Shown in pieces: positions 45,225-58,566 of a DNA stretch of 64,000 bases. The notes below the pieces were generated by a model that worked only from the letters and a program-made list of their open reading frames with translations, was not told where the DNA came from and ran no database searches. Made by a program: the position numbers and the translations under genes. Position 1 is the first letter of the stretch. Every line of letters starts with the position of its first letter. Source of the stretch: Rhytidiadelphus loreus (Eukaryota; Streptophyta; Bryopsida; Hypnales; Hylocomiaceae); contig OX344765.1 in assembly GCA_947034895.1 (NCBI GenBank), forward strand, positions 4,717,001 through 4,781,000, read 5' to 3'.

Positions 45225-46344
45225 TTTCCCTTACGTAAGCACAGATTTAAATATGTGATTGCGATCGTTAGAATTGCAACACGTAGAATGTCCATCATTA
45301 TAAATGTCTGAATAAATACGTGCCGTTCTGCCTTTGCTTTCTGAAATTGCACATCATTGAAAACTATACAGAACTAGAAAGAACACTCTGCACAAGTATA
45401 GAGATCAATAAATACATCAATACCCAAGTACAACAACCGACAAATACTGCAAATTAAAAAATTAGCAGGCTTTCAATGAATAGATTAACAAAATTATGAA
45501 TAGGGCAAAACCGTATATTGACTGAATGAACAACTCGACACAATAAGCAAAACGTCAGCCTCAGGACAACTTGACAATTTAGCCAGAGCTTTTTCCTAAC
45601 TAAAACATTAAGAGTGGCTCCTCCTAGGGCTGCTACTCAAGCAGTGATCAGACATAAATAAGTCCGTCTTCAAATGCTCACAAGTACTATGTCATACGAC
45701 ATTCACGAGTGGAACATCAGCTTGTCAAACTAAAACAAGACAACTCAATAATTAGCCCAAGCAGGCAGAACCAGCTGCAACGAAACTAAAGCCTCCTCTC
45801 GTTTCTCTCCTCACTTACACTTACGTTGATTGAAGTGGCGTATCACCTCCTCATTACAAAAACTCTAGAACCCCGTCTGTACTTACGGCTAGATGGCTCA
45901 CGGTCTCATATTCTCTATGGCTCCTAAGCTAGAGCTACAATGACAGCACCAGCAGGATCTAGTTAGCACTTTACTTTGTAACAATGCATCAGATCCCCTG
46001 TTCTGATAAGAGTGCCCACGGAGCCCTTAACATTAATCTGAAGACGAGATCCAGGGATCCCTATATCAGGGGTGGCTACGTGAAGCCCTTCGAGACCCAC
46101 CACTTAACAACCAGAACCAGAATGTGAGGGCCAGGACTAAATTGCAGGCCACATCGATTCTGGTGTTGGTAAACTAGGGTAGATCTATATTTTCCTCACT
46201 GTTGACAATCTCTTGACGGGACAGCCACACTTGAATGAGCCATATGCATCCAAGTGCGCAGTAATCGTTAAGTGATGACATATGAGCAGGATTAGCATTA
46301 GATGCCTCCTAATAAGTAGGAGACCCAATCAGTCGGTGCCTTGC
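45225..46344. other. Convergent intergenic region between kinase and transportin
   Basis: It should contain the 3' untranslated regions of both genes. No ORF with recognisable similarity and no RNA gene seen. Confidence 0.5.
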
Positions 46345-49300
46345 TCAAAGAGCATAAGTTTTCTGCAACTTCTCACGCAGTGGGCCATCCAAGACTCCAA
46401 AATACTGTTCCCAAGAGCTGGATTGAGATAGCATCTACAATACCCACGAATTTCTGGTCAGGTTGATAGATTGAAGGCTAAAAATAATACAGTTTGTAAG
46501 AAGTTCTAACATTCACGTTACCATACAAATCCATACATACAAAACAGTTTACATACCTGTTTGTATCCGTGTAACACTTGCGCAATTTCTGACGAAAGCT
46601 CTTTACTGCGGATCTCCTGCATAAGTCAAAAGCTAGGTATGTCAAAAACAGAGAGATCAACGATTCTATCACAACTAATTTGCAGTGAAAATCTCGAGAA
46701 CAGAGATAAACAGGCGACAAGCAGAACAAACGGTTCAGAAAAAAAGAGATCAAACTCAAAATGCAATTGGCAAGTATCATGCTGTCTATTATGGTCGGCC
46801 CAGGGACAAGACGAGTCAATTGTGCTTACATGCCAGCTACCAATAGCTTCACACATGGATACGAAGGAGTTCACAGCGCCACTAGGGTTAAGCCGTACCT
46901 AACATCCGACAAATGAAACGATTAGGAATACATGCTGTTTGTAAATTTCAAACTTATCATAACAGACAACCTCTCATAAAATACCATAGAAACCTCATAA
47001 AGAACTGCATGAGGATATTTCATCCAAGCATTGCTTCTAAAGTATTATCAATACTGTGATTGTGATACTGCATGAAATGGATCTACACTGTGAATACCAT
47101 TGCGCACAAGCCTCGAAAAGCATCTTCCTTCTCAAAATCATCTCGAATCCTGTTCAGAGAAAATAGTGAGTACCGGAAATCCTACATCAATGAACAACAG
47201 CCTTCATTTAAGAGGTTGAGTAAAATCTAGACTTTACCATCTCCACAAGGGTCTACGAACTACTTGGAAACATATCAAGTGAAACCTAGAGAACTTGCTC
47301 CAAGAAAATTAAATCTCTCAGTAAGAATAGACACTCACGTGCAAAGTGCACGGCACCAAGGCTGCATAAAATGCTCCATATGAGGAGCAACAAGCTCCGG
47401 ACACACCCATCCCAGCCTTCCTAAAGTGATGGCACTATTCTCCAAAAGTGACTTATTAAGACCCTGCACATGTGCCCCATTGAGTCAATTATCTGCAAGA
47501 TGTTCTGATGGCACAGACATTAGGAAAGAGTCATATAGATCCTCTACACTAAACCAGCGACAATACTGAAGCAACAAGCAAGTCGATGATTCAACTTACC
47601 TCAGTATTTGAAAGGATAGGCACCAAAGATGAGATCACAGTCAACACGATGGGCGAAATCTCTTTCCTAACCTGCATTGTCGCAGCCATTGTGAGCAACT
47701 CAATTGACTGGCATCACACTAAAATATCCACTTATCATCTTCATGTTAAATCGCTCGTATACCAAACAAGACAGACGGCCAAAACACAAGAGCCCAAGTG
47801 CGCAAAATGGAAGGCATGCTAACATCGGAACATATATCCTTGTTTAAGACTCTTTCAGAACAACCAACCCTACAGTATATATAAATGGGGAAATAAACAA
47901 CAGGGCTAACCTTGATGGCCACTTCCCCAATAGCCCAGCAAGCATTGTTTGCTACGGAAACATTCTCTTTTACATCGTGACCCTGCCATGCAAAACGAAA
48001 TGATGAGCAAGTATAAGTAATGAACAGAACGTAAAGCAACAATGAGTAAGGAACAGAACCAGAATATCACATACATACAAGAACACCTATAATATCTCCA
48101 AAAGTAACTTTCTTACCAGCTGCTTGGCCGCTAAATTAAGAAACTCTGCAAGTCGGGGCTGCAAATGCACAGCGCAAGCCTGTTGATTGCCAAAGACACT
48201 GACTCGTCAGCACAGATAGTCCCATTCCTAAATAGAATATGAACAAGAGACAAGTTTCCAAGACGTTCCGGATAATTCAAATCACTTCAGAACACCTTTT
48301 TTTACTATTTCTTATGTTAAAGGGGACGATTTCTGAGGCATTAGATTCGTACCTTCACCAGATCACCCAATAGGGCCAGAGCACTCTGACGCACATCTGG
48401 GGCTTCATCAGCACAGCATTGCAGTAAGAGATCACGAAGATCGCTTCTAGATACCTGCATAGGGAACTCAAAAAAATTCAGGAATAGTGCAAGACAACCA
48501 ACAAGGTATATTATCAATAAGCAAATCAGCAAACTACTAAACTCATGGCGGTTAAGGACCATATACGATATAGTTAGCTGAAAAATAATAAACTGTCACC
48601 TACTGACTTTGGCAAGGGATCAAGTGCATGATCAGATTTAAGACAGCTTATTTCACACAAATTTATAGACTATGAGAATGCAATTTCGTAGATGAAAGGT
48701 CTAAGAAACGGTCACACTCAGCTTGACAATTAGCTGCATAATACGTACCAGGCTCTCAATGCTGCTGCCAAGGCCTTCTGCAAGGCCTGATAGCAAATCT
48801 AAGGAACAAACTATAAATTCTTTGTCGTAATTTACGCCTGCCCTCTGTGGATCCGCCTGCGTAAAGAATATCCGCACATCACTTTCGACGAAGTTTCACC
48901 GTGACGTGCATATTAAGGTGTGAAAATGGTAAAAATAATGTTTTGGAAGTTATAGAAAACCATCTGACTTGAACATGAGGGCAAAACAAACACGGATGAA
49001 GAATAGATGCTGGTAGTAAACCATCTTGGTAAACGTGCGCTTTTCCCAGACTCAGATTAAATCAATTGGATGCAGAGAATCTATTTCCATTACTAGCAAA
49101 GAACTATGAATCTCTATAGATGTACAATGGGCATGTCACGAATACCTTAGCAACTTCATGTGTGCGAATAAGATTGATGCACCTCACAAACACAGGCTCA
49201 GCGTACTGAGTGAAACCTGGCCCAAGTGCCTGGCAACGTCATGGATAAACGTAAGAAACCAAAAGGATTTAACTGAAACCTATGTTACAAAAATATAATA

Positions 49301-52300
49301 ATCAAGTTCAATTCAGCATTCACATATGACAAAACGGATCTAGAAATCAAAATGCTCCACTAATCCAAAATAGTATAAGATATTCAAATCATTCGAGTAA
49401 CGTAACAGAATTGGAGAACCAAATATCCAAGATCTAAAGGTGATTTTGATCCAAACCACCAACAAAAGCACCCTCTACCAGCTGGATTAACCAGTGCGAC
49501 CGTACCTGAGCTATTGAAGTAAAGCACTCGAGCAAAGGGAATAAATCCTTGTCATTATCTGGCAGCAGCTGCCACTTCGAGATCAATGGTGGCATCAAGA
49601 TCTCCAAGTATTTAGGCTGCAGGCAGATATGGCGAATGGTATGAGCATGCATGCAAACCCAGTACAATAGAACACGATCCATGAAAAACGTTCAAAACTA
49701 CTCAAAATCTAGTTACATTCATTGGCATGCTAAACCCGGTGACACCACTTACATTGTTGAGCTCACTGCCCACAGCATCCGCTAGTGTGCCAATTGCATC
49801 ATATAAGATACGCAAATTTCGTCTCTGCAACAAAGAAAATCAGATCTTCAGGACAAGATGGCACAAATGGCACAGATGGCACAGATCTTCAGGACAAGAT
49901 GACAGGATATAACACGAGATTCATAAACTAAATAGTAATAACAAGTGCAACTGCTCTATCGAATGCTATTATCAATTTATGGCAGCCTTGAGTGTATATC
50001 CACGTAGTGTACTATACATTCAGTATTCATCCCGATGACTCCAGAATCGGTACCTGATAAGTTCCAAAGGCGTACATAAGATGCTGAAGTATGGGTTCAA
50101 GCCTAGGTGCTAAGTCTTCAGCAGCCTCCTGCAATTTGGGCGCCAACCATGGAACTGTTAAACAACAGAGACGCATTTGTTGGCAACTACAATAAATTAA
50201 TACAATGAGCTTGCGTTGTCATGTTGCCAAATAGGTCATAAAGTCCTCTAGCCCACTTGCTTACAATCAACAACCAAATGATAAACTGGGAACACAATGA
50301 AGCAAATACCTCTTCAAGAGTGGCAAATGCAGAACACGCAGCCTCCTGGACGCGTTTATTAGAATCCAGAATTCTCCGAAGCAATCCTGTGAGTATCGCA
50401 TCGAATTGTAATTGTCCCTCTGCAGATTGTGCGACCTGATTTACAAGAGATTCAACACAGCTCACTAAAACCACACATGAACTCCAAGGCAGACACGAGA
50501 AGTATCCAGTACTCCAATACTGCTATCGCAGTCTCTTCTACCAAGTCTTCACGGTGATCATAGATTTAATGGAAAACCAGCATATATCCATGAACATATT
50601 TTAGCCAGAAAATACCTGAACTATCCATTTGCTGTAGCGAGATAGGGTCCAACAAGATATACTCCGCACAAGTGGCCGTACATCCTCCATAAATGATACA
50701 AGATATACTACAATCTGAACAACAAAAGCCAAAAGCAACCAGATTATTGGTAGCAGATTCTTCCATTTTGGTCAAGCTTTGAACAGTCACTTCCAAGGTT
50801 CCATGAGAACAAACTAAATTACTTAAATGTGAACATCAGTATCTTGATACAAAACTTTGGGTCCCTCACTCAAGCTTGACTACCAAAGACTGTCAGATAA
50901 TAAAGTCAAATCCTAACCAGACCTATATATGAGCGTTCAAAGCCAAGCCATACCACCATCAAACATCTGAAAGCAAATGGAAATACAATGTAAAGCACAT
51001 ATCTCCACTTTGTCTAACCTGAGCTAGATGGGGTAACAAGCCTGAAATACAGCCCTCCGCAACAGCACCTAGAGCTAAAATCGCAGCCTCCTTCTCTTCC
51101 CATGCCGAATCCTTCGTAGCGGAAAGTCTCACCTTCATAGCGTAGCAGTTACGTATGAGCAACAAGATAGCATTAGCTTGCAAATATCATTATAGCAACA
51201 AAAACTGAATCAGCATGTACCTGAACAAGAGGCATGAGAACTGGGAGAATTTCATCCCCAAACACTGTTGATAATATATCTAGTCCAGCAGCACTACATT
51301 TCCGCAAATTCCAGGAGTTAATAATGTCATCATCGTCATCATCCTGCACTCACGAGGTGTCATAGGGGAGGAATGTTAGAGAAATTGGTACTCGAATTTG
51401 CAATCCATCGTCCCAGAAAGACTGGGACAAATCACGACATATAACAAAAAACTCTGCTATAACCACTACAGCAACAGCCTCACAGAGATCTTGCTAATCA
51501 ACTCTCCTAAAACACTTGGGATATTTCAACATATGCAACATGCATAACCACAGATACATGTAATTTACTTTCTAAATGCCGCTTGACCAACCACGCTAAC
51601 AATCAGAAAGTGAAAATCAGGCCTTAAGAGGGAACAGCGGGTTCAGAAGGGCTGCACGAATCCTAACCTCGTCCCCTTCAGCACCATCGGCAACCCCAAC
51701 CATTCGTGATTGATGAAATCTTGGCTTAATATCCTGATGAGAAATAAACCCATCAAATATTGAAAACGATTTCATGATTGACTATACAGTGCCAGAATTT
51801 CTCTATCCATCTACAAGTTCTGGATTGCAAGCAGGGGGAATATTAGCCTCAGCAATCAAAATCATGGGCTGAGACATTTTGTAGTCCCAGATGATATTAT
51901 GATACAGAATAGAGGGACACTCAATACCTGCTCTCTGTCAGGTGCATTCTCATCCTCCTGAAGATGCACAAGAAACCTGACAAAGGTTAGAGAGTAACAC
52001 TGAAAACAAGAGTGAAAGCTGCAAAGCTTTCTTGCCAACAATGATAAAATATTGAGGAACAGAGGAGGTCTGATCTCAAGAGAATAACTCAGAATTCTGG
52101 GAAAATTGAATCACCAAATGTAAGACTTATGAGGGCACATGATATCTTACATCCCCATCTTGCAAAGCTTCATCGTCGTCCGCATATGCCATATTATCCA
52201 ATAAAATCTACGACATCCAAATTGGAGTCAAAGGCAGCCAATGGACAGTATATATGCGATGCATGCGGCCTTCATTGAAAGCTAATGCTTGATGTGAAAT

Positions 52301-55300
52301 CATGCACCGAAGTTAAAAACATGGTGAGAATGCAAAAGTCAATCACAAAGCAGAAGACATTACACTGACTTACATCAATAAGGCGTGGTAAAAAACCTCG
52401 AAGCATTTCTGGAGGCAGCTGTGCTTCACAAAATGCAGACCTATAGATATCTTAAGTTAGTTTCTCTTATTCACATACAGTTGGGGACTGGACACGACTT
52501 TCAGGTTGCAGCTATTTTCCTCTATTATGGTGTAACACCAAAAGAACATAGGGCCAACTTAGAACTGAAGTGTCGAAAATGGGGCCCTAATTGCAAATTC
52601 TCAGCGTACCAGAACTCACAAGCCTCCAACGCCACATCCCTATCAGTATCTTTATTGGCTTGTAGCATGTACTCAATCACATTTGTCATGTGAGGCTGCA
52701 CTCACCATTAAATATGTCACTACATATATAATGATAATAATAATAATAAAATAGAAGTGAAAGCCTTAATTACAACAACAGATCATAAATCTGATCCTAA
52801 CATTACCCATACACCGGAAATACTATCCTGCGCATAGTCACCTTATTACGTTCTCAAACTAGACACTCATCTAGACTCTTTAATAATGTTCCGAGCTGAT
52901 GAAACTTAGCGGAACTTAGGGGTGCTGCTCACATACCTGCAGGGCATTAGGTTGCACTTCCAACAATTGCACCAAAGCAGCGCAAACCTTCAAATTTAAG
53001 AGGAAAATCAGAAAACGTGCATTGTCTTGTGTTCCAATATGGAACTGCTAATCAATCGATACAAAGTGCAGAAGGACATTTTCATTGATACTAGTCAATC
53101 CGCAGAAAGAGGATTCTAAAATATTTTTATGCGGACGCAACCAACACTGAACACCTATATCGTAATTGTGTTGAAGAGTTGAACAAACTCCGAAAGGAAA
53201 GGAAAGGAAAGACACAAGAACTCCACGCATACCAATTTTCGAACATCCCCGGCACTATCATTCGCTAATGAAAACAAGCCTTGCAAGTATGTTCCCATGT
53301 TGATAAAAAGTGCCTGCAATCAAAACTTACGTGTAAGAAGACGCACGCACATGTTACGACGTAATGTAGACAAAATTCTCTAGAGGAAAAAATCAGCGCT
53401 CATTGACAAAAGTCATGGATTAAGATTCAAATTGCAAGTAGTAGATAAGTATTTCAAGTTCAATACATCTTCAGTGTAAACTCACAATTTTCAACGTCAC
53501 TCAATACTAGTTACCATGGTCACCGTTCATATAATTTTTCCTCAGAAGATAAAGTAAGAATCAACTTACAGCAGGCAAAAGGACGATAAATTGGTTAACA
53601 GTGCCCAATGCCAATCTTCGCAACACAGCATGTTCTGAACCAAAAAACTGTATCAAAACTGAAAAATGTTAGAAGTTACAATGATCAAGAAAGGGGAATG
53701 CTCTCACAATATTTACACTAGTTATTAACACTAATTATTAACAAAGAACTTCCTCAACGTAAGGCACAAGAACTTCATCCATACCTGAAGCAATCTAGGA
53801 ATGAAGATGGCAATAGGGCGCTCTGCAAATCCAGGCACCTCCGAGTCAAGAATTTCGGGTAAATCCTCTGAAATCTGCACTTTCATCCCATCGACAGTCA
53901 ACTATCTCTGGTCTCAAGATTCCGCTAAAAGTCAACTTATATTCCATCGTCCTAATCAGCATTGTTCTTGCAGTGACGAGAAACTCTTTCGCTAACTCAA
54001 ACATCCTTGTTTTAGACACAGGCAGACTTAATGACGGATACCCAACATTTGCAACCCTAATCATATTTTAGTACAGGCTCGAAAAGAAATCTGAGAATGA
54101 AGATCATGACACCATATTCTGGTGATCAAGAAAATACGATTCCAAAATTGTAGTGTGTTGTAATTTTAGGGTTTTCAGACAGATATTTGCAAGTAAATGT
54201 CAATCAGACTCAGGCTAATCAATATCGGTAGCCAGTGCACCGAAACCTCAAATGTTAACTTGAGGGAAGAGACTACACCTTGAAAAGAGCACCAAGCGCA
54301 CCCTCCATGTGGTTGTAGTCATTGCTGTCAAGGCATTGAACTAGTGCCTGAAAAACTTCTGGCCAACCCTGAAAACCCCCGTGCTGCACCACAACACTCA
54401 CTATAGTACCAACAGTTGTTCGTACCCCAAAATCCGGGGACCCAAGACAGGGCAGCACTTCCGCCTTAATATACTGAAGGTGAGAGGGTTGAATTAACTG
54501 ATGATTGCTCTTCAAATTATTCTTCAACAGCAATCCCGCCGCTTGACGAATATTGGCAGCGTCTCCCTGCAATTGAGAAGGTATCAGAATCCTAATCCGG
54601 ACCGATCAATTCTTCTCTAGAGTAACCCAAAACCGCAAACGGGGACAAACGCAGGAACAGCGCAGAGGAGTGCACAGTTTCCCCGTAATGATACGACTGA
54701 GAAAAACTCGACAGCTCTACAGCGGTAATGCAAGCGACGTAAGCGACGATTCAGGAAATACAACCTGATGGGTCCAAGGCCTACACTAAATTAAGCTCGT
54801 CAAACTTGCATATTAGTGTCCGGTCAACGTATTAACAGTGGACTAAAGGTCACATAAGATTCTTTACAATAAGTTACCAAGTCCAGGAGCAAACATACAA
54901 AAACTAGGTCATCCGATGGCTACACCCCTAGCAGTGCAACAAGTGCTCAGTGAACGAAACAATAAGGCGAGCAACATTATACACATTTACCACATGGAAC
55001 TAATTGTAATGTGCAGCTAACGGAACAAAGTGTGCAGAATGCAATACATTGTGGAGAAAGACCTGAAGGCGAAAAATGTAAGGAATTCCATGGCATCCTA
55101 ACGAGGAAGGACTTCGACATAACTGGCTTGAGAATTAAAACGCAAAATGAGGAGCAGTCGTCCAAAATTCATTAACCACCGGTATCCAAACCACTCGGAA
55201 TTCTACTTCGTCTGAGCTGCTGCAATCTCAATCAGCCCGCTTCCCAAGCATACGGGAATCGATACAAACCTCCGCACGGCACAGAATGAAAGCGAGATAA

Positions 55301-55443
55301 TTGTTGAAGTCCGGTAGCTGACTGCATCGCTGATGTTGCTGCCAGATGCGCGACTGGTCCACCGTCGGCAACCTGTACTGCTCCAGCAATCCACATATCT
55401 CTTTCAACCCGTCCTCCTGCGGACGCCACACGGCAGTCGCCAT
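46345..55443 (-). CDS. TRN1: Transportin-1 (karyopherin beta-2) nuclear import receptor
   Basis: Carries PY-NLS cargo such as hnRNP-type RNA-binding proteins through nuclear pores with Ran. Exons (high to low): 55443-55270, 54566-54279, 53874-53785, 53647-53570, 53313-53233, 52987-52937, 52695-52610, 52440-52374, 52207-52151, 51957-51928, 51733-51668, 51343-51221, 51132-51019, 50714-50616, 50435-50310, 50128-50054, 49824-49753, 49616-49506, 49229-49146, 48856-48749, 48454-48353, 48179-48117, 47982-47911, 47671-47600, 47463-47339, 47149-47098, 46898-46830, 46616-46557, 46434-46345; 894 aa, the family's normal length. HEAT repeats fill the protein. Diagnostic stretches: [67 protein letters not shown]. 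The acidic loop that releases cargo is visible at about 311-365, ending in DDDDDD at 357-362. Of 28 introns, 26 are phase 0. Confidence 0.97.
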
Positions 55444-58400
55444 GCCACCTCAAAACCTAATCCAGGCACCCCCACGGAATCCCACGGAATCCCACGGAAT
55501 CCTGTCTCAATCCACCGACGCCCCCTCCTGCACACTGCACCAATCGCGTGTTCTACACCCTCCGCACAATCACGCCACAATCCAGCTGCTGCAGCGCGGA
55601 AATCAACCTCATGCTGTCGCTGCAGCCATCCTGCGGGCTGCTGCGGCCAAGTCCGATCGCCGCGTGGAAACGTACCAAGGCAAGCGCGATCGAAGGACGG
55701 ACGGGGAGAGATGGTGTTGCCAAACTAATCTCTATCCGTGAGGTGAAAGTCAAGTGCATGTCGAGGTCGGAATGGCACGAAGCAAGGCTAGGGCTTCCGT
55801 CCGCGGCCTTGATCATCGTCTTCTTCGTCGTCGTCCCCTGCTCCCTCTGCGAATAGCAGGTACGGCGGTCGCCCTGTCCCGTCCAGAGAACGGTAAGTTC
55901 TCATCGGTCTGACCGATGGACGGAGGTGTGGTCAAACTGAAGGGCGGACTTCTATATTTACGATGTGGAATTAAGAGGAGGGAGTTCGCCGCAAGGAGAG
56001 GACCAGTAGTCGGCGCCCGTCTGTCGGTCGTAGCAGGAAGAATATTGGATACTAGTAGTACGTATGACGAACGACTTTCATCCGCGCCACTCGACCTTCA
56101 GTTGTTCCAGAAGATTCTCATTTTGGAAGGCTGTAAGGTTGATCACCTATTTCCGATCACTTAAGCAATTCAGCCTATCTGCAGCTTGCGGGAAGTTCAA
56201 GGAATTTTTTTACCGTATAGAGAAATACATTTCAGTAGGATTTTATAATTTTCTAAATTTTATTCCTCAAAAAAAAAATTACCGTGAATTTTTTTTGTCA
56301 AGATTCTAATTGTCCCATTCTCAATATGTAGGCAAACCTATTTCCAACCATAAGATGGTTACAAAATTAATTTAAGGCTATCAATGTACATGTTGTGATC
56401 ATTGTATGCTCTCAAAGTACACCTCGAAGATATTTTTGTTTCTTCCCTGGGTCCTATAATACGTGAGTTGTCACTTACAGTTTTGCTGATTAGAAATGAA
56501 GCAGTCTAAGCTGCAAGAATGGGAGGCTGATCGGAAAAGGGTGATCTCCTTTAATCTAAAATAGTATAAAGCGCCCATTCAAGAGCCTAAACTTAATTTA
56601 GAGAGGTTAAACCACTTTAAATATTTCTCAGTAAGTTTTACTTGAAGACATGTGGAATTGGCATCTAACTAAAGTTGTTTCATATTTTTTGGAGTTTAGT
56701 GGAATTAATTAATGTACATTTAAGTTGGGTTCAGCATCCAGGGGCAAAATAATTTAATTGGGGCATTTGGACAATTTTGAGGTTTGATTCAATTTTCTTG
56801 GCTTTCAATACATCGCTCTTCCTAATTTTTCAACACTCTTCTTTGTAGTAATGTTTTGGCACCATTGCTCCTCTTTGCAACAATGTTTTCTAAATTTTCT
56901 CAAGAATAATATTTGGATATTCAAAATTGGCAACAATGAAATTTTCTCAACTTTTCAAAAATAGTTGTACAATTTTTCATATTTTAAACATGTTCCAATT
57001 TTTCCCTAATTATTTATGAAACTAATCTACATATAGGGTATGAATGTTTTTAGGTTGACATGCAATGGTTGTTGAAAGCATCTACCTCCTCAAATGTATA
57101 CTATTTATACATTGATGGTACATTGAAAAAGCAACATATACAAGTAGTGCACATTTGAGGAGGTAGATGCTTTTAGAACCCAAGCACTTTACAGACCTCC
57201 TTCCTTAACTTTTTAAACATGTTTTACCATCCAAATATGTAGGCATAATTTCTTCTTTATAATACTAAATGGCTATCGTACTCACCAATAGGAGACTAGA
57301 AAACAATCAGGCCCATCTAGTGCTTACAAACACATCATAAAAACATCACAAAAACTAATATTATGAACCCCGGATAAAAGCTCTTTTAGATCCGAAATGC
57401 TTTTGAGGTGATTGAGGCATCTAAAGTGAAGTATCAATTTTGTTTTTTTTCTCTCATTTTTTTTGAGATTGAAAAATCAAACTAACTTCCAAGGAATCTA
57501 ACTTTTACAAAGATCCAAAGATTAGTTTAAAAATTCATTTTTTTGTTTTGACCTCGAAGCGGACCAAAGCATTGTTTTGCTTTTGAAAATTTGCATACTT
57601 CTTCCTAACTTGAGGCTCTACTTAAATCTAAAGTCTTTATGTCTTTTTACAAAGTGGAATTTGAGTTATAGGACTCAAGAGTTTAAAAAGGTCACCAATT
57701 GTCAAAAGCTTGGGTAACCTTGAAAAAACATTGTATTGCTCTTTGCTTGGTCATATATCTCACACATACAAGACCTTGAAACCCCAAATTTTTTAGGAAA
57801 GATAGGAAAGACACTTGTACTAGTCAATAATAGATCTTGTAGTTTTATATTCTAAAAAGTGCATCAAATTTATTTACCAACCTATTTTAGGTTACTTACA
57901 AACTTGTTTTAGGCAATTTTAGGAATATTCTTAACTCAAAGACATGTAGGAGTTAAATCATGTATAGTTTATTTTGGATTGTCATTAACAATGACAATGG
58001 AAAAGTAATACACTCCATCAACAACAATATTATCCATTGAAATCAAAACTTTTATTTCTCCAAGTGAAAAACTAAAATGTAAAATTGATTGAGAAACTAG
58101 AAGACAACATGATTGCAGAAATGTCAAGATTGAGTAACTACCACAAAGAATGCTCTAGATCTCCTCTATAACCCTCATATTCCACATTCACTCGTTAGTT
58201 CAAAATCTCGCAACTCTTGCAAATATACAAATACTCCAAAGAAAACACTAAAGCTTTCCCTACTTATGTCTATAAAACTATTGAAAACCCTATAAAACTT
58301 CAACATCGTGCTACTATCAACTACACCTATATAAAACATATTCACAAAGTCAACAAACAATCCAACTAAAAATACAATATTTCCATAATTAAACTAACCT

Positions 58401-58566
58401 TCATTACACACTTTTATAATGTAAGTGAGTGTCATTACAATCCACTTTTTCTTTGCTTCTTTTAAAAATCTTATATCTTTAATTGAAGATAGCATCAAGA
58501 TATAATTGTAGAGTGCACATTATAATCTCTCTTTTGTAGAAAAATTGTAAATTAGCACAATTCCTA
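55444..58566. other. Upstream region of transportin, then AT-rich repeats
   Basis: The first 500 bp are GC-rich and should contain the transportin promoter and leader, including a short tandem CCCACGGAAT repeat near 55471-55500. Plus-strand ORFs over 55333-55856 partly overlap transportin exon 1 antisense and look like by-products of high GC. After about 56150 the DNA is AT-rich without a recognised gene, apart from the hairpin at 57075-57173. Confidence 0.45.
57075..57173. ncRNA. Candidate microRNA-like hairpin
   Basis: AAAGCATCTACCTCCTCAAATGT (first 20 bases: AAAGCATCTACCTCCTCAAA) at 57075-57097 is perfectly complementary to 57151-57173, with a 53-nt loop that can itself fold partly. Arm length of 23 bp and the loop size fit a plant microRNA precursor or a very short fold-back element. 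No known microRNA was recognised. The strand of transcription cannot be told. Confidence 0.35.

Noticed and set aside
52385..52693. 102-codon plus-strand ORF
   Set aside because: It spans transportin exons 7 and 8 and the intron between them on the opposite strand; no independent evidence of coding.
55333..55856. Several overlapping plus-strand ORFs of 100-131 codons
   Set aside because: They partly overlap transportin exon 1 antisense and its GC-rich upstream DNA; several frames are open at once, as expected from composition, and none shows a domain.
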